Assembly: GCA_017617435.1 (NCBI GenBank) | Contig: JAFZWF010000021.1 | Location: 1 to 52,509 of the forward strand | Source of the DNA: Bacilli bacterium | GTDB lineage: Bacteria; Bacillota_I; Bacilli_A; RF39; UBA660 | DNA: 52,509 bases | Reading direction: 5' to 3' | Made by a program: the position numbers and the translations under genes | The notes under the pieces: model-generated | Told to the model about the DNA's origin: nothing | The model's database searches: none | Seen by the model: only the letters and a program-made list of their open reading frames with translations | Part shown: positions 43,446-52,509 of the stretch, piece after piece | Position numbering within the stretch: the stretch's first letter is position 1 | How the letters are laid out: each line of letters opens with the position of its first letter

Positions 43446-43564
43446 ATATAATCCCTTACCTTCTAATTTATTTTAACACAAAGACATAAAATTTACCACA
43501 CATTAATATATTTTTTATATATTTTTTATTAGAGAATAAAATACCTTAATTTACCTTAATTTAT

Positions 43565-43592
43565 TTGACTTTTAAAGAATATATTGTATAAT
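43565..43592 (+). promoter_or_regulatory. SigA promoter of rpsD
   Basis: -35 TTGACT (43565-43570), 16-bp spacer, -10 TATAAT (43587-43592), giving a leader of about 170 nt. Confidence 0.85.
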
Positions 43593-43598
43593 ATTAGT

Positions 43599-43770
43599 GC
43601 AATTACATTTGGCAGCGTTATGTTATTTAAATTAATGTGTTTATGTCCATTTAATTGTAACTTAGTAATTAGGGCTGCCCTAAGGAAAAGTTAATAATAA
43701 ACTCCCTATTTTAAATACTTAACAAACCCTTAAGTTATGTGCAAATATAATGAAAGGAGAATATTAAACT
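43599..43770 (+). promoter_or_regulatory. Probable S4 autoregulatory leader of rpsD
   Basis: The 325-nt gap between ezrA and rpsD holds the promoter and this long leader. GGCAGC (43611-43616) can pair with GCTGCC (43674-43679), and ACTTAA with TTAAGT (about 43718-43736) form hairpins. S4 of Bacillus represses its own mRNA through a structured leader; position and fold agree. AAAGGAGA is the ribosome site. Confidence 0.6.
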
Positions 43771-44373
43771 ATGGCAAGATATACAGGACCTGCTTATAAA
43801 AAAGCACGTCATTTAAATTTTTCACTTCTTGAAAATGGTAAAGAAACAGCTAAAAGACCTTATGCTCCAGGACAACACGGAACTGATCGTCGTCATAAAC
43901 TATCAGAATATGGTATCCAATTACAAGAAAAACAAAAAGTTAGATTAATGTATGGTTTAAATGAAAAGCAATTCAGAAGAACTTTTGAAAAAGCTCAAAA
44001 AATGAGTGGTATTGCTGGTGAAAATTTACTTCGTTTACTTGAAAGTCGTTTAGATAACATTGTTTATCGTATGGGACTTGCAAATACTCGTAGAGCTGCT
44101 CGTCAAGTAGTTAACCATGGACATATCCTTGTTAATGGAATTAAAGTTGATATTCCATCATATTTAGTAAAACCTGGAGATGTTGTTAGTGTTAAAGAAA
44201 ACTCTCTTGAACATCCAGCAATTAAAGCATCACTAGAAAAAAATAATACATTACCTGCTTTTGTTGAATTCGATGCTAAAAAAATGTCTGGTACTTATGT
44301 TAGATATCCAGATAGATCTGAACTAAATCAAGAAATTAATGAATCACTTATCGTTGAGTTCTACAACAGATAA
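43771..44373 (+). CDS. rpsD: 30S ribosomal protein S4
   Basis: This 200-residue primary 16S rRNA-binding protein nucleates the 30S body. Features: [13 protein letters not shown] at the start, YAPGQHG, the S4 RNA-binding domain ([27 protein letters not shown]), and the C-terminal [12 protein letters not shown]. It has no zinc Cys cluster at the N-terminus, the C-minus form. It is a single-gene unit with a long leader, ended by a strong terminator. Confidence 0.98.
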   Translation: MARYTGPAYKKARHLNFSLLENGKETAKRPYAPGQHGTDRRHKLSEYGIQLQEKQKVRLMYGLNEKQFRRTFEKAQKMSGIAGENLLRLLESRLDNIVYRMGLANTRRAARQVVNHGHILVNGIKVDIPSYLVKPGDVVSVKENSLEHPAIKASLEKNNTLPAFVEFDAKKMSGTYVRYPDRSELNQEINESLIVEFYNR

Positions 44374-44388
44374 TAGATTAAAGCAAAT

Positions 44389-44416
44389 AAAAAAGAAGCT
44401 ATTTAGCTTCTTTTTT
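44389..44416. terminator. Bidirectional terminator between rpsD and the M16 peptidase gene
   Basis: A 12-bp stem (44389-44400 with 44405-44416), ATTT loop, T/A runs on both strands. Confidence 0.9.
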
Positions 44417-45682
44417 TTCAGGTTTTAATGTACCTATCATATAGTTGTTTAAATCAACATGACTATATATTTCGTTTATTTTTTCTACAGTAAGATTCTT
44501 AATAATTTGATTTGTTTTAGAAACTGGATCATTATTTTCAATTAAAGAAGTAATCATTGAAGCAGCAACGTTATATATATTATCAAACTTCATAATAAAA
44601 TTAGCATCAGATACAGTTTGAATACGTTTTAACTCCTCTTTAGTTATTTTAATATCTTTTAATTCTTTTAGAATTAACTTTTTAACCTTATCAACTTCTT
44701 CAGTTTGAAAACAAAAATCAATACCAACAGCTCCATCATCATATAAAACACTATCATAAAAATAAGTCGCAAAATTATTTTGGAGTAAATGTTCATTAAA
44801 ATCACTTGTTGAACCAAACTTAGCACTTAATATACATCTAAGTGCTGTTAAAATAGTATCTTTATCTTTACACTTAAATTCTTTTAACATTGTTTTAAAA
44901 GATAACCTTGCCGTTGTATTAATGCAAGCTTTTGATTTAATCGAATATTTTTTTGTATTAAGATCCTTTTTTTCAATTTTTTCAATTACTTTTACCGTTT
45001 TAATAGGTTTAAATTCCCTATTTTTTTCGTTATCACATATAATTTCTTCCATTTTTTTAGGATCAAAATTACCTGTAATAACCATAAACATATTTTCTGG
45101 TCGATAAAAAGAATTATATATTAACTGAATATCACCTAAAGTAATTTGTTTTATATCTTTTTCAGTTCCAATAACTGGATTCCTAACATTACTATTAACT
45201 AAATAGTTTTTAAGATATTCCATATAAAATACATAAGATGGATTATCTTTAGAAGAATTAGCTTCTTCTAAAATTATTCCTCTCTCATCTTCAATCATTT
45301 TCTTTGTAAAATATTCTTCATAAACAAAATTAAGTAATAGCCTTGTAGCATCATATATATTATTATTAGCAAATACTTCAAATACCGTTTCTCTTAAAGA
45401 AGTATAAGCATTTGTATCACAACCTAAATCTAAGAATTGATCAGAAATTTCACCATCTTTTACATGAAACTTAATATGTTCTAAGTAATGAGCAACACCT
45501 GTTGGAACATTATATGTTACATTACCTATTTTAAAATCAGTTCCTGTTGAACCATATCTTACAACAAGTGAAATATAAGTATTTTCCTTTTTATCATTTA
45601 CCCACATATATACAGGAAGTTTAGTAGGAGCATTAAATGTATAAATTTTTTCATCTGAATTATTAATCTTGATTTCTTTCAT
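44399..45682 (-). CDS. M16 family zinc peptidase (YmfH-like, catalytic partner)
   Basis: This 427-residue protein of the pitrilysin/insulinase class has the inverted zinc motif HYLEH at residues 65-69 in GVAHYLEHIKF, and the third ligand region with ETVFEV and EERGIILEE, so it should be active. Two M16 half-domains are visible. The ATG at 45682 follows GGTGAT by 4 nt; an in-frame GTG lies three codons upstream. It overlaps the preceding M16 gene by 20 nt; such pairs (YmfF/YmfH) work as one heterodimeric enzyme. Substrate unknown. Confidence 0.9.
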   Translation of the reverse strand: MKEIKINNSDEKIYTFNAPTKLPVYMWVNDKKENTYISLVVRYGSTGTDFKIGNVTYNVPTGVAHYLEHIKFHVKDGEISDQFLDLGCDTNAYTSLRETVFEVFANNNIYDATRLLLNFVYEEYFTKKMIEDERGIILEEANSSKDNPSYVFYMEYLKNYLVNSNVRNPVIGTEKDIKQITLGDIQLIYNSFYRPENMFMVITGNFDPKKMEEIICDNEKNREFKPIKTVKVIEKIEKKDLNTKKYSIKSKACINTTARLSFKTMLKEFKCKDKDTILTALRCILSAKFGSTSDFNEHLLQNNFATYFYDSVLYDDGAVGIDFCFQTEEVDKVKKLILKELKDIKITKEELKRIQTVSDANFIMKFDNIYNVAASMITSLIENNDPVSKTNQIIKNLTVEKINEIYSHVDLNNYMIGTLKPEKKEAK

Positions 45683-46940
45683 TAATATCACCCTTCAAAA
45701 CATAAACTGTATTAAGACGTAATTTATTAGCAAGCTTATAAACATCAGAAAGTGTAACTTTTTTAAAACTCTTTAGTTTTGTGTTGTAGTCACTAAATCC
45801 GCCATAATAAATATTAAAATACAATCTCGATATTGCAGATAAACTATCAAGCATTCCTTTTAAAGAACTTTGGTAATTATAATATGCACCAACAAATTCT
45901 TTATCTGTTATATTATTTTTCATATCTTTAACAGCTTTTTTAACAAGTCTTATAGCCTTTCTTTCTTTACCTACATTAAGTGTACTTTTAATAACTAAAT
46001 AGTTACCACTATTAAAATATGTGGTGTTTACGTTATAACAAAGAGAATTTTTCTCTCTTAAGTTTTGATACAACTTAGATGATAAACCATTATTATTTAT
46101 TATGTTTAAATAATACGGCATAACAAATTCTCTTTCAAACATTGTTAAACAATTAACATTGTATATCATAACTAATGAACTTTGTTTAAAACTTGACTTT
46201 TTAAACTTAGTTTTTGGAATAAAACGATTTTTTGCATATGTTAAATGATTATATTTAACATAATTAGAATTATTAATAGAATAATATTTTTTAATAATTT
46301 CATTTACTTTTATAGCATCAGTTGAACCACTAACAAAAATATCAACAGATGATTCTTTAATTAAGTCCTGATAATATGAATAAAGTTCTTCTTTAGTTAA
46401 ATTATTTATAAAATCAATCATGTCATGCAAATGAAATCTTATAGCAGGATTTTTTGTAAAATTCTTTTGTGCATTATCCGAACTTAAAAATCTATTATTA
46501 CCATCTAGACCCATTAAACTTTTAATATGTCTTTCTTTTATCATTTTAAACGTTTTTTCATCAAATCCATTATCAGTAACTATTGGATTAGTAATAACGT
46601 CAAAAACAAACTCTACTGTTTTTTCTAAATAATTCTTATCCTTTATATATTTAGGGTCCACGTAATCACAAACTATACTAGTTGACATTACCTTACCATT
46701 AATATTAAAAGATCCGTAAAAATCAAGAATATATGATTCTTCCATATGTCTAGATATGTACTTTCTTGTTGGATATTTTTTACATTGATCTGTTAATATA
46801 TCACAAAGAAGTGAATACGCAGCAGCTTTTTTAGAATCAAATAAAGAACGGAAGATTATTTCAATTCCGCAACTTCTAAATGTATCTACTTCTATAACAT
46901 GTAAATTGTACTTTCCATGATCATATTTTTTAAACTTCAT
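45663..46940 (-). CDS. M16 family peptidase homologue lacking the zinc site (YmfF-like partner)
   Basis: This 425-residue M16 protein lacks HxxEH: the expected place reads SRHMEESYILDFYG, so it cannot bind zinc in the usual way. The C-terminal half has the substrate-contact pattern YQNLREKNSLCYNV (R and Y typical of M16B). It is likely the non-catalytic half of a heterodimer with the gene that follows and overlaps it. GGTGAT before the ATG. Confidence 0.88.
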   Translation of the reverse strand: MKFKKYDHGKYNLHVIEVDTFRSCGIEIIFRSLFDSKKAAAYSLLCDILTDQCKKYPTRKYISRHMEESYILDFYGSFNINGKVMSTSIVCDYVDPKYIKDKNYLEKTVEFVFDVITNPIVTDNGFDEKTFKMIKERHIKSLMGLDGNNRFLSSDNAQKNFTKNPAIRFHLHDMIDFINNLTKEELYSYYQDLIKESSVDIFVSGSTDAIKVNEIIKKYYSINNSNYVKYNHLTYAKNRFIPKTKFKKSSFKQSSLVMIYNVNCLTMFEREFVMPYYLNIINNNGLSSKLYQNLREKNSLCYNVNTTYFNSGNYLVIKSTLNVGKERKAIRLVKKAVKDMKNNITDKEFVGAYYNYQSSLKGMLDSLSAISRLYFNIYYGGFSDYNTKLKSFKKVTLSDVYKLANKLRLNTVYVLKGDINERNQD

Positions 46941-46958
46941 TTATATCACCAGATCTAT

Positions 46959-48062
46959 TTATTGTAAATTTTTATACTCGTTAATAAAATAATCATCAGT
47001 CATACCAGCAATATAGTCAATTACTATTCTTGCATTTGAATTGTTTGTATATTCAGTATTTTTAAATAATAGAAAGTTTTGATAAATTGATGAAGATAAG
47101 TTTTGATTTTCTAAATCTTTCATATAAGAATCAAAAAGTTCATTAAACATTTTTTTGTATCTTGCAACATCTTCTTTAGTATTAGCTTTTTCATATATAT
47201 TTTTATAATTAAATGTTTTTAATGCTTTTATAGCATTATAAACATCATCACTTAACTTAATATATGGTTTATCAAAACTATTATTTATTATATCTAAAAT
47301 TATTGTATTAACAATTTGACTATTTGTTTTACCTAAAACATTAGTTATCTCTTCTGGAACGCTATCATCTTTGATTAAACCAAGTCTTAAAGCATCTTCG
47401 ATGTCTCTTCCAATATATGCAATTAAATCGCTAACACGAACAACGCAGCCTTCTAAAGTCATAGGTATAAGTTCTACATCTTTTTTATAACTATCATTAA
47501 GTTCAGTTAAAAAATCTTCTTTAGTTTTCTTCTTTGGATAATATTTATCCATAACAAATTCTCCATTATGGCACATTATTGCATCAAGAACTTGAAGGGA
47601 AATATTTTTCCCTTTTCCACCATTTTCAATATTCATAAGTGTTCTAACACTTTGAATATTATGGTTAAAATAACCTTCATTATTTTTTAAACTAATTTCA
47701 TTTAAAATATGTTCACCAACATGACCAAATGGAACATGACCTAAATCATGTCCAAGTGCAGCAGCCTCTATTAAATCCTCATTTAACCCAAGTGCTCTAC
47801 CTATTGTTCTTGCAATTTTACTTACAAACTGAACATGAATCATTCTTTTACATATATGGTCATTATCATTAAATGAAAAAACTTGAGTTTTATCCATATA
47901 TCTCGTGTATGAAAGTGAATATATAATCCTATCAATATCTCGAAAGAAAGCAGTCCTAATATCAGAACTTTCTTCATTTTTTAAATATATTACATCTTTG
48001 TCCTTAGTAGCGTATTTAGATAAATTAATGTTATGTCTTAACATATTTTCTTCAATACTCAT
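46959..48062 (-). CDS. HD-domain dGTPase-like deoxynucleotide triphosphohydrolase
   Basis: This protein of about 367 residues has the dGTPase layout: RDIDRIIYSLSYTRYMDKTQVF near the start (R-x-R/YxRLxxKTQVF-like), HICKRMIHV, and the HD motif AALGHDLGHVPFGHVGE near residue 102, then MCHNGE and RVSDLIAYIGRD. It would hydrolyse dNTPs to nucleosides and triphosphate; substrate choice cannot be read. The ATG at 48062 is chosen over an upstream TTG on spacing from GGTGAT. It lies 18 nt before the M16 pair. Confidence 0.88.
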   Translation of the reverse strand: MSIEENMLRHNINLSKYATKDKDVIYLKNEESSDIRTAFFRDIDRIIYSLSYTRYMDKTQVFSFNDNDHICKRMIHVQFVSKIARTIGRALGLNEDLIEAAALGHDLGHVPFGHVGEHILNEISLKNNEGYFNHNIQSVRTLMNIENGGKGKNISLQVLDAIMCHNGEFVMDKYYPKKKTKEDFLTELNDSYKKDVELIPMTLEGCVVRVSDLIAYIGRDIEDALRLGLIKDDSVPEEITNVLGKTNSQIVNTIILDIINNSFDKPYIKLSDDVYNAIKALKTFNYKNIYEKANTKEDVARYKKMFNELFDSYMKDLENQNLSSSIYQNFLLFKNTEYTNNSNARIVIDYIAGMTDDYFINEYKNLQ

Positions 48063-48104
48063 AAACAAATCACCTACTTATTTATTATATCAAATAATTA
48101 TGTG

Positions 48105-48986
48105 TTATTTATCACTTTTATTAACTTTTATGGGATTAACATGTATAACTGCTAAGTAAATATTATCAATACTATTTACAATTTCTTTTTCAAGTTTATC
48201 AGCTATGTCATGAGATTCAAATGTTGATAAATTTCCATCAACAAAAATAGATATTGATATTTGATATTCGTAACCTATTGGTGTTGCATTAAAATGATTA
48301 TATTTAATTATTTCGGGATATTTTTTTAATATATTTATTACTTCTTCTTTGGAATCACTAGAAATAGTTCTATCCATTAAAACATGATAACTTTCAACAA
48401 AAATTTTAATATAAGTATATATTATCCAAAGAGAAATAAATATACCCGCTATTGAATCAATATAATTGATATTTAAAGATGATAAAAATATTGCAATTAA
48501 ATTAAATGTTGTTATAAAAACATCATTTAAATGGTCTTTTGAATTAGCTTTAATTAAGATATTATGAAACTTTTTTGATAAATAATTTGTATAAACAAAA
48601 AGTAAGGCTTTAACAATGATAGTTACAGCGCACACAACTATTAGCCAGTAAGAAAAGTTCATTGTATCATTATGAATAATTTTTAAAACAGAATTTTTTA
48701 TTAAAATTAATCCTGTAAAAATCATAATAATACTTATTACAAGTGAAAAAATATACTCAGCTTTACCATGACCAAGGTCATGATCATTATCAGATGGTTT
48801 ACTTGATATTTTATTACCTATAAATGTCATTACAGATGAAAAAATATCTCCAGCACTATTAAATGTATCGGCTAACATAGCATTACTTTTAAAAATAATT
48901 GCAACTAATGATTTAATTATTAATAAAAATAAGTTACCTATAACTCCAAGTAAACTTGCTTTTCTAATACTTTTATATTTATTCAT
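48105..48986 (-). CDS. Cation diffusion facilitator family transporter
   Basis: This 293-residue membrane protein has about six helices and a cytoplasmic C-domain. CDF motifs: ADTFNSAGDIFSS (helix II; the common HSxxD is NSxxD here) and DHDLGHGKAEYI, with a second acidic pair in helix V (NYIDSIAG). It exports divalent metal (Zn, Mn, Fe or Co) against protons. The N in place of H in helix II resembles Mn/Fe-type members, but specificity is a guess. AAAGGAATCTGAT before the ATG. Confidence 0.88.
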   Translation of the reverse strand: MNKYKSIRKASLLGVIGNLFLLIIKSLVAIIFKSNAMLADTFNSAGDIFSSVMTFIGNKISSKPSDNDHDLGHGKAEYIFSLVISIIMIFTGLILIKNSVLKIIHNDTMNFSYWLIVVCAVTIIVKALLFVYTNYLSKKFHNILIKANSKDHLNDVFITTFNLIAIFLSSLNINYIDSIAGIFISLWIIYTYIKIFVESYHVLMDRTISSDSKEEVINILKKYPEIIKYNHFNATPIGYEYQISISIFVDGNLSTFESHDIADKLEKEIVNSIDNIYLAVIHVNPIKVNKSDK

Positions 48987-49047
48987 ATTATCAGATTCCT
49001 TTGTATAAGAATAAGTATATAATTATATAATGTTTAATGCAATAAAA

Positions 49048-49075
49048 AAGCATTATTATTTATATAATAATGCTT
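49048..49075 (-). terminator. Terminator after the 49089-49835 gene
   Basis: An 11-bp stem (AAGCATTATTA and complement) with a 6-nt loop and a T-run on the minus strand. Confidence 0.82.
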
Positions 49076-49088
49076 AATAAATTATAAA

Positions 49089-49835
49089 TTATTCATATAA
49101 AGTACAGTCAACTGTTTCACCATTATCTTGTCTTTGTTTTAAATATTCACCAGCTGTAATTGACTGTATAGTTTTAATGTTAGAAAATTTGCCTTTACCC
49201 TTATATTCCATCTCATATTCAGCAGCAAATACACTTTCACTTTCTGCAAGACATGCTGACCATATAGGATCTTGATAATAAATACTAGTTACTATAGATA
49301 TTTTATTATTTTCTATTTTAAATGGATATTCACTATATCCAAACATACTAGAATTAGATACACCATTTAAACCTATACAAAGGTCACTACCTATAGTTTC
49401 ACACTGTGATTTATCACTTGTAAACCATAGTACATTTGCATCTTTATCTACAGCATATAAAATATTATCATATGTTTCCATTTGATCATTATAAATTGCA
49501 GATAAAGAAATTATATATGCATCTTTATCAAGTTTATATACTTTTTCAACGATTGCTGAATAATATGATGTTTTATAATCAACTTGTTTACCATTTATAC
49601 TAATTACTTGAACTAATGGATAAGAACTTGCTTCAAACACTTCATATTCATCACCAGGAGCTTCAAGTAAACGAAGTGTTTCTTTAGTGTTATCTTCTGT
49701 AACTTTCTTCTTTTTCTTTCCTCCATCTTTATTATTAAAAATAATAAATAAAAGAGCAATAATTAATAAAACAGATAATACACCTATAATTATATACAAA
49801 ATAAGATTAGATTTTGCTTTTTCATTTTTTTTCAT
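49089..49835 (-). CDS. Single-pass membrane protein with extracellular domain, unknown function
   Basis: This 248-residue protein has a Lys-rich cytoplasmic start, one membrane helix (about 10-32), a Lys cluster, and an outside domain of about 200 residues. Cys residues at SQCETIGSDLCIG, SACLAE and near the end (VDCTLYE) could form disulphides. Aromatic and Ser-rich composition suggests a beta domain. No family recognised. GGTGAT precedes the ATG by 5 nt. A 56-residue gene lies 22 nt upstream, probably in the same transcript. Confidence 0.7.
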   Translation of the reverse strand: MKKNEKAKSNLILYIIIGVLSVLLIIALLFIIFNNKDGGKKKKKVTEDNTKETLRLLEAPGDEYEVFEASSYPLVQVISINGKQVDYKTSYYSAIVEKVYKLDKDAYIISLSAIYNDQMETYDNILYAVDKDANVLWFTSDKSQCETIGSDLCIGLNGVSNSSMFGYSEYPFKIENNKISIVTSIYYQDPIWSACLAESESVFAAEYEMEYKGKGKFSNIKTIQSITAGEYLKQRQDNGETVDCTLYE

Positions 49836-49857
49836 ATGTTATCACCTAAAAAGACTA

Positions 49858-50028
49858 CTAAATACCAGAATTTGATAGATAAAAGAATATTAAAGTAATT
49901 ACTACTATAATCATAATAAGTAATAACCAAATACTATTTTTATCAACATTTGATAAAGCACTTTTCTTTGCTGCTACTTTTTTTGATGCAGATTTTTTAG
50001 TTGTCGTTTTCTTTTTCACATTAGCCAT
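49858..50028 (-). CDS. Small protein: Lys-rich N-terminus plus one C-terminal membrane helix
   Basis: This 56-residue protein has about 28 residues of Lys/Ala/Thr-rich sequence (KKKTTTKKSASKK, like a histone tail), then SALSNVDKNS and a membrane helix IWLLLIMIIVVITLIFFYL. A weak ribosome site (AGTAGGT) lies before the ATG. Codon use matches neighbours. It follows the rpoC terminator. The basic head would sit in the cytoplasm and could bind nucleic acid or acidic lipid; that is inference only. Confidence 0.72.
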   Translation of the reverse strand: MANVKKKTTTKKSASKKVAAKKSALSNVDKNSIWLLLIMIIVVITLIFFYLSNSGI

Positions 50029-50130
50029 ACTAAATACCTACTTTCTTATTATTTACTACAATAAGAATATCATAAATAACTACTAATTAAAAGATTTTTT
50101 ATTTAAAAGTATACTTTATTAGTGTAAAAA

Positions 50131-50157
50131 AAACACTTATCAATAAGATAAGTGTTT
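50131..50157 (-). terminator. Terminator of the rpoC transcript
   Basis: An 11-bp stem (AAACACTTATC and complement) with an AATAA loop; seven or more T on the minus strand just after rpoC. Confidence 0.9.
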
Positions 50158-50165
50158 AAAAATCA

Positions 50166-52509
50166 CTAAGCTTCAACTACTTCTTCAGAAACGGAAGTTT
50201 GCTCTTCTTCTTCAAAAATAGCATCGTCACCCATTAATTTTTCTTCTAGTTTTTCACTAGGATCATCATCTAAGAATTCTTTTTCTAATAGTAAGTCAAT
50301 ATCAGCATATTGTCTTGCTCCAGTACCAGCAGGGATTAATTTACCAATGATAACATTTTCTTTTAATCCTTGTAGGTAGTCAACTTTTCCACGAATAGCA
50401 GCATCAGTTAAAACACGAGTTGTTTCTTGGAATGATGCAGCAGATAAGAATGAATCTGTTTCAAGAGCAGATTTAGTAATACCAAGCATTATTGGTCTAC
50501 CTGTTGCAGGAACTCCACCATTTAAGATAACTGATTTATTTCCATCAGCAAATTCTCTTAATGATACAGTTAAACCTTCAACAAATTCACTATCTCCACC
50601 ATTAACAATTTTAATCTTGTTAATCATACGTTTAGCTAATATTTCAACGTGTTTATCAGAAATATCAACACCTTGAAGTTTATATACAGATTGAATTTCT
50701 TTAATGATATATTCTTGTGCAGTAAGTGGGTCAGTTACAGCAAGTAACTCTTTAGGTGAAATAACACCTTGAGTAAGTTTTTGACCTGCAACAACCTCAT
50801 CACCAACTTCAACAATAACTTTTTGATTATATAAAGTTGTTTGCTCGGTTACTCCAGCTTCGTTTTCTATCATAATCTTGTGTTTTCCACCAGATTCTTC
50901 AACAGAAATAACTTTACCAGCAACCTCAGCAATTGTAGCTTTACCTTTTGGTGTACGTGCTTCGAATAATTCTTCAACTCTTGGAAGACCTTGAGTAATA
51001 TCCGCATCACCACCATGGGCAACACCACCAGAGTGGAATGTACGCATTGTTAATTGTGTACCTGGTTCACCAATTGATTGTGCAGCCATAACACCAACAG
51101 CTTCACCAGTTTCAACTAAGTTACCTGTTGCAAGGTTACGTCCGTAACATTTTTGACATACACCATTAATTGTACGACATGATAGTACACTTCTTATTTC
51201 AACAGCTTTAATTCCAGCCTTTTTAATTTTAGATACGATTGTTTCAGTAATCATTTCATTCTTGTCTAAAATTACTTCCTTAGTTTCAGGATTAATAATT
51301 TTTTGAGCTGAGAAACGACCTAAAATACGTTCTTCTAAAGGTTCAATAACAGAACCATCTTTATCATTAATAATATCAGTTACAACAACACCATGATTAG
51401 ATCCACAGTCTTCTTCTTTAACTAAAATATCTTGAGCAACGTCAACTAAACGACGAGTTAAGTATCCTGAGTCTGCAGTTTTTAAGGCTGTATCGGCATC
51501 TCCTTTTCTGGAACCATGTGTTGATAAGAAGAACTCAGATACATGTAGTCCTTCGAAGAAGTTTGATAGAATCGGAATTTCTACTGATTCTCCGTTTGGT
51601 TTAGCCATAAGACCACGCATACCAGCAAGTTGTCTAAAGTTACCAATATTACCACGAGCTCCTGAATTCATCATCATGAAGATTGGGTTATATGGATTTT
51701 CTTCTGAAATACGTTTTAGATCATCAGCAACTTCGTCTGATGCTTTATTCCATACAGCACAAATAGATTCATGACGTTCTTCATCAGTTATTAAACCTCT
51801 TTGATATTGTTTAGTAATTTTATCAACAACTTCTTGTGCACGTTCAACAATTTCATGTTTCTTATCAGTTGTTATAACATCAGCAGCTGAAACAGTAATA
51901 CCAGCGATTGTTGAATATTTAAATCCTAAATCTTTTAATTTATCTAGCATGATAGATGTTTCAGTTGTTTTATATCTTTTAAATACTTGAGCAATGATTT
52001 GACCAAATGTTTTTTTAGCAAATGGTGCAACAGGTTTCATTTCCTTGATTGCAACAGGAATATCTGTTCCCATTTCAAGTAAATACTTATCTGGTGTAAA
52101 TCCTTCAATGTTATCCTTAGTTCCTTCATTTAAGAATGGGAATGTATCTGGAAGTATTTCATTAAAGATAATTTTACCAACAGTAGTTACTAAATATTTA
52201 TCTTTTTGATCATCCATAAATAATTTATGTCTAAATGAATTAACTGGAAGAGCAATTCTTGTATGAAGTGTAATTTCTCTTCTTTCGTAAGCCATTAAAA
52301 CATCATTAGGACTCTTGTATACTTTACCTTCGTTTGGTTCACCTGCTTTTTCCATAGTTAGATAGTAGTTACCTAAAACCATGTCTTGTGAAGGTGTAAC
52401 GATTGGTTTTCCATCTTTTGGAGATAGAATGTTATTAGCACCAAGCATTAAAAGTCTTGCTTCAGCTTTTGCTTCTTCAGAAAGAGGTACGTGAACAGCC
52501 ATCTGGTCA
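50166..52509 (-). CDS. rpoC: RNA polymerase subunit beta', C-terminal two-thirds (runs off the right edge)
   Basis: About 781 codons of RpoC are visible. The right edge cuts the gene inside the catalytic loop: [10 protein letters not shown] remains of the [16 protein letters not shown] region. Then come [18 protein letters not shown], the bridge helix and trigger-loop region ([34 protein letters not shown]), the second zinc site (EEDCGSN, then [13 protein letters not shown]), [21 protein letters not shown], and the ending with IPAGTG and an acidic tail. The Met at 52502 is internal, not a start. rpoB should lie upstream, beyond the edge. Confidence 0.97.
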   Translation of the reverse strand, partial: DQMAVHVPLSEEAKAEARLLMLGANNILSPKDGKPIVTPSQDMVLGNYYLTMEKAGEPNEGKVYKSPNDVLMAYERREITLHTRIALPVNSFRHKLFMDDQKDKYLVTTVGKIIFNEILPDTFPFLNEGTKDNIEGFTPDKYLLEMGTDIPVAIKEMKPVAPFAKKTFGQIIAQVFKRYKTTETSIMLDKLKDLGFKYSTIAGITVSAADVITTDKKHEIVERAQEVVDKITKQYQRGLITDEERHESICAVWNKASDEVADDLKRISEENPYNPIFMMMNSGARGNIGNFRQLAGMRGLMAKPNGESVEIPILSNFFEGLHVSEFFLSTHGSRKGDADTALKTADSGYLTRRLVDVAQDILVKEEDCGSNHGVVVTDIINDKDGSVIEPLEERILGRFSAQKIINPETKEVILDKNEMITETIVSKIKKAGIKAVEIRSVLSCRTINGVCQKCYGRNLATGNLVETGEAVGVMAAQSIGEPGTQLTMRTFHSGGVAHGGDADITQGLPRVEELFEARTPKGKATIAEVAGKVISVEESGGKHKIMIENEAGVTEQTTLYNQKVIVEVGDEVVAGQKLTQGVISPKELLAVTDPLTAQEYIIKEIQSVYKLQGVDISDKHVEILAKRMINKIKIVNGGDSEFVEGLTVSLREFADGNKSVILNGGVPATGRPIMLGITKSALETDSFLSAASFQETTRVLTDAAIRGKVDYLQGLKENVIIGKLIPAGTGARQYADIDLLLEKEFLDDDPSEKLEEKLMGDDAIFEEEEQTSVSEEVVEA

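Noticed and set aside
52500-52502. ATG at 52502 as the rpoC start
   Set aside because: It is the Met of the internal DQMAVHVP segment; codons for Asp and Gln precede it and the gene continues past the edge.
1-52509. Mycoplasma-type genetic code (UGA as Trp)
   Set aside because: rsgA and prpC end in TGA within ATGA overlaps, and Trp residues at conserved sites are read from TGG.
1-52509. CRISPR array, prophage, insertion sequence or tRNA cluster
   Set aside because: No regularly spaced repeats, integrase or transposase genes, or tRNA-like cloverleaf sequences were seen.

Overview
The window is AT-rich (visibly below about 30% GC) and carries a Firmicutes/Bacilli gene set: PolC plus a second DnaE-type polymerase, EzrA, PrkC/PrpC, KhpA, TmcAL, the YmfF/YmfH-like M16 pair, MraZ and the RlmN-PrpC-PrkC-RsgA-Rpe order. 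TGA is used as a stop (for example in the ATGA overlaps rsgA/rpe and prpC/prkC), so the mycoplasma code does not apply. A CotE spore-coat protein and two tiny YjcZ-type membrane proteins suggest an endospore-forming or recently spore-forming lineage. Gene content and compactness fit an uncultured host-associated member of Bacilli; I cannot name a species. Ribosome binding sites often take the form GGTGAT about 4 nt before the start, and this settled several starts.

Layout. 1-257: start of mraZ with a four-fold MraZ box over its promoter. 393-1033: a toxin-like gene that appears frameshifted, preceded by a terminator and a compact structured RNA downstream of rpmF. 1034-2907: yceD-rpmF, with tmcAL divergent. 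2917-7758: polA, a zinc-metalloprotease-like gene, mutM and a LOG-family gene in one operon. 7873-17235: an unknown gene, polC, an Ltp-repeat membrane protein and dnaE, so three DNA polymerases lie within about 12 kb. 17363-19797: a small lipoprotein-like gene, rpmB on the other strand, and a pair of unknown overlapping genes. 19897-24901: operon rlmN-prpC-prkC-rsgA-rpe. 24958-27692: pilin-like gene, fmt, an unknown membrane protein and a CDP-alcohol phosphatidyltransferase. 27748-28874: rpsP-khpA and cotE. 28976-34786, mostly + strand: HIT and CapA-like genes, two tiny YjcZ-type genes on the - strand, murL-murD2 and prsA. 34820-41635: recX, ackA-nrnA, iscS-thiI and a divergent RelA/SpoT homologue. 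41730-44373: ezrA and rpsD with its leader. 44399-48986: M16 peptidase pair, dGTPase-like HD protein and a cation efflux protein. 49089-52509: two small membrane proteins and the C-terminal two-thirds of rpoC.

Most of the window is housekeeping: replication and repair, translation, cell wall and division, and Ser/Thr phosphorylation signalling. The least ordinary items are the MurL-MurD2 pair (L-Glu ligation followed by epimerisation, an alternative way to put D-Glu into peptidoglycan), the structured RNA beside a broken toxin-like gene, a RelA/SpoT homologue whose synthetase motifs look degenerate, an Ltp (superinfection-exclusion-like) protein between two replicative polymerases, and the spore-coat genes with a SigK/SigE-like promoter. 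I found no rRNA, tRNA, CRISPR array, insertion sequence or prophage.
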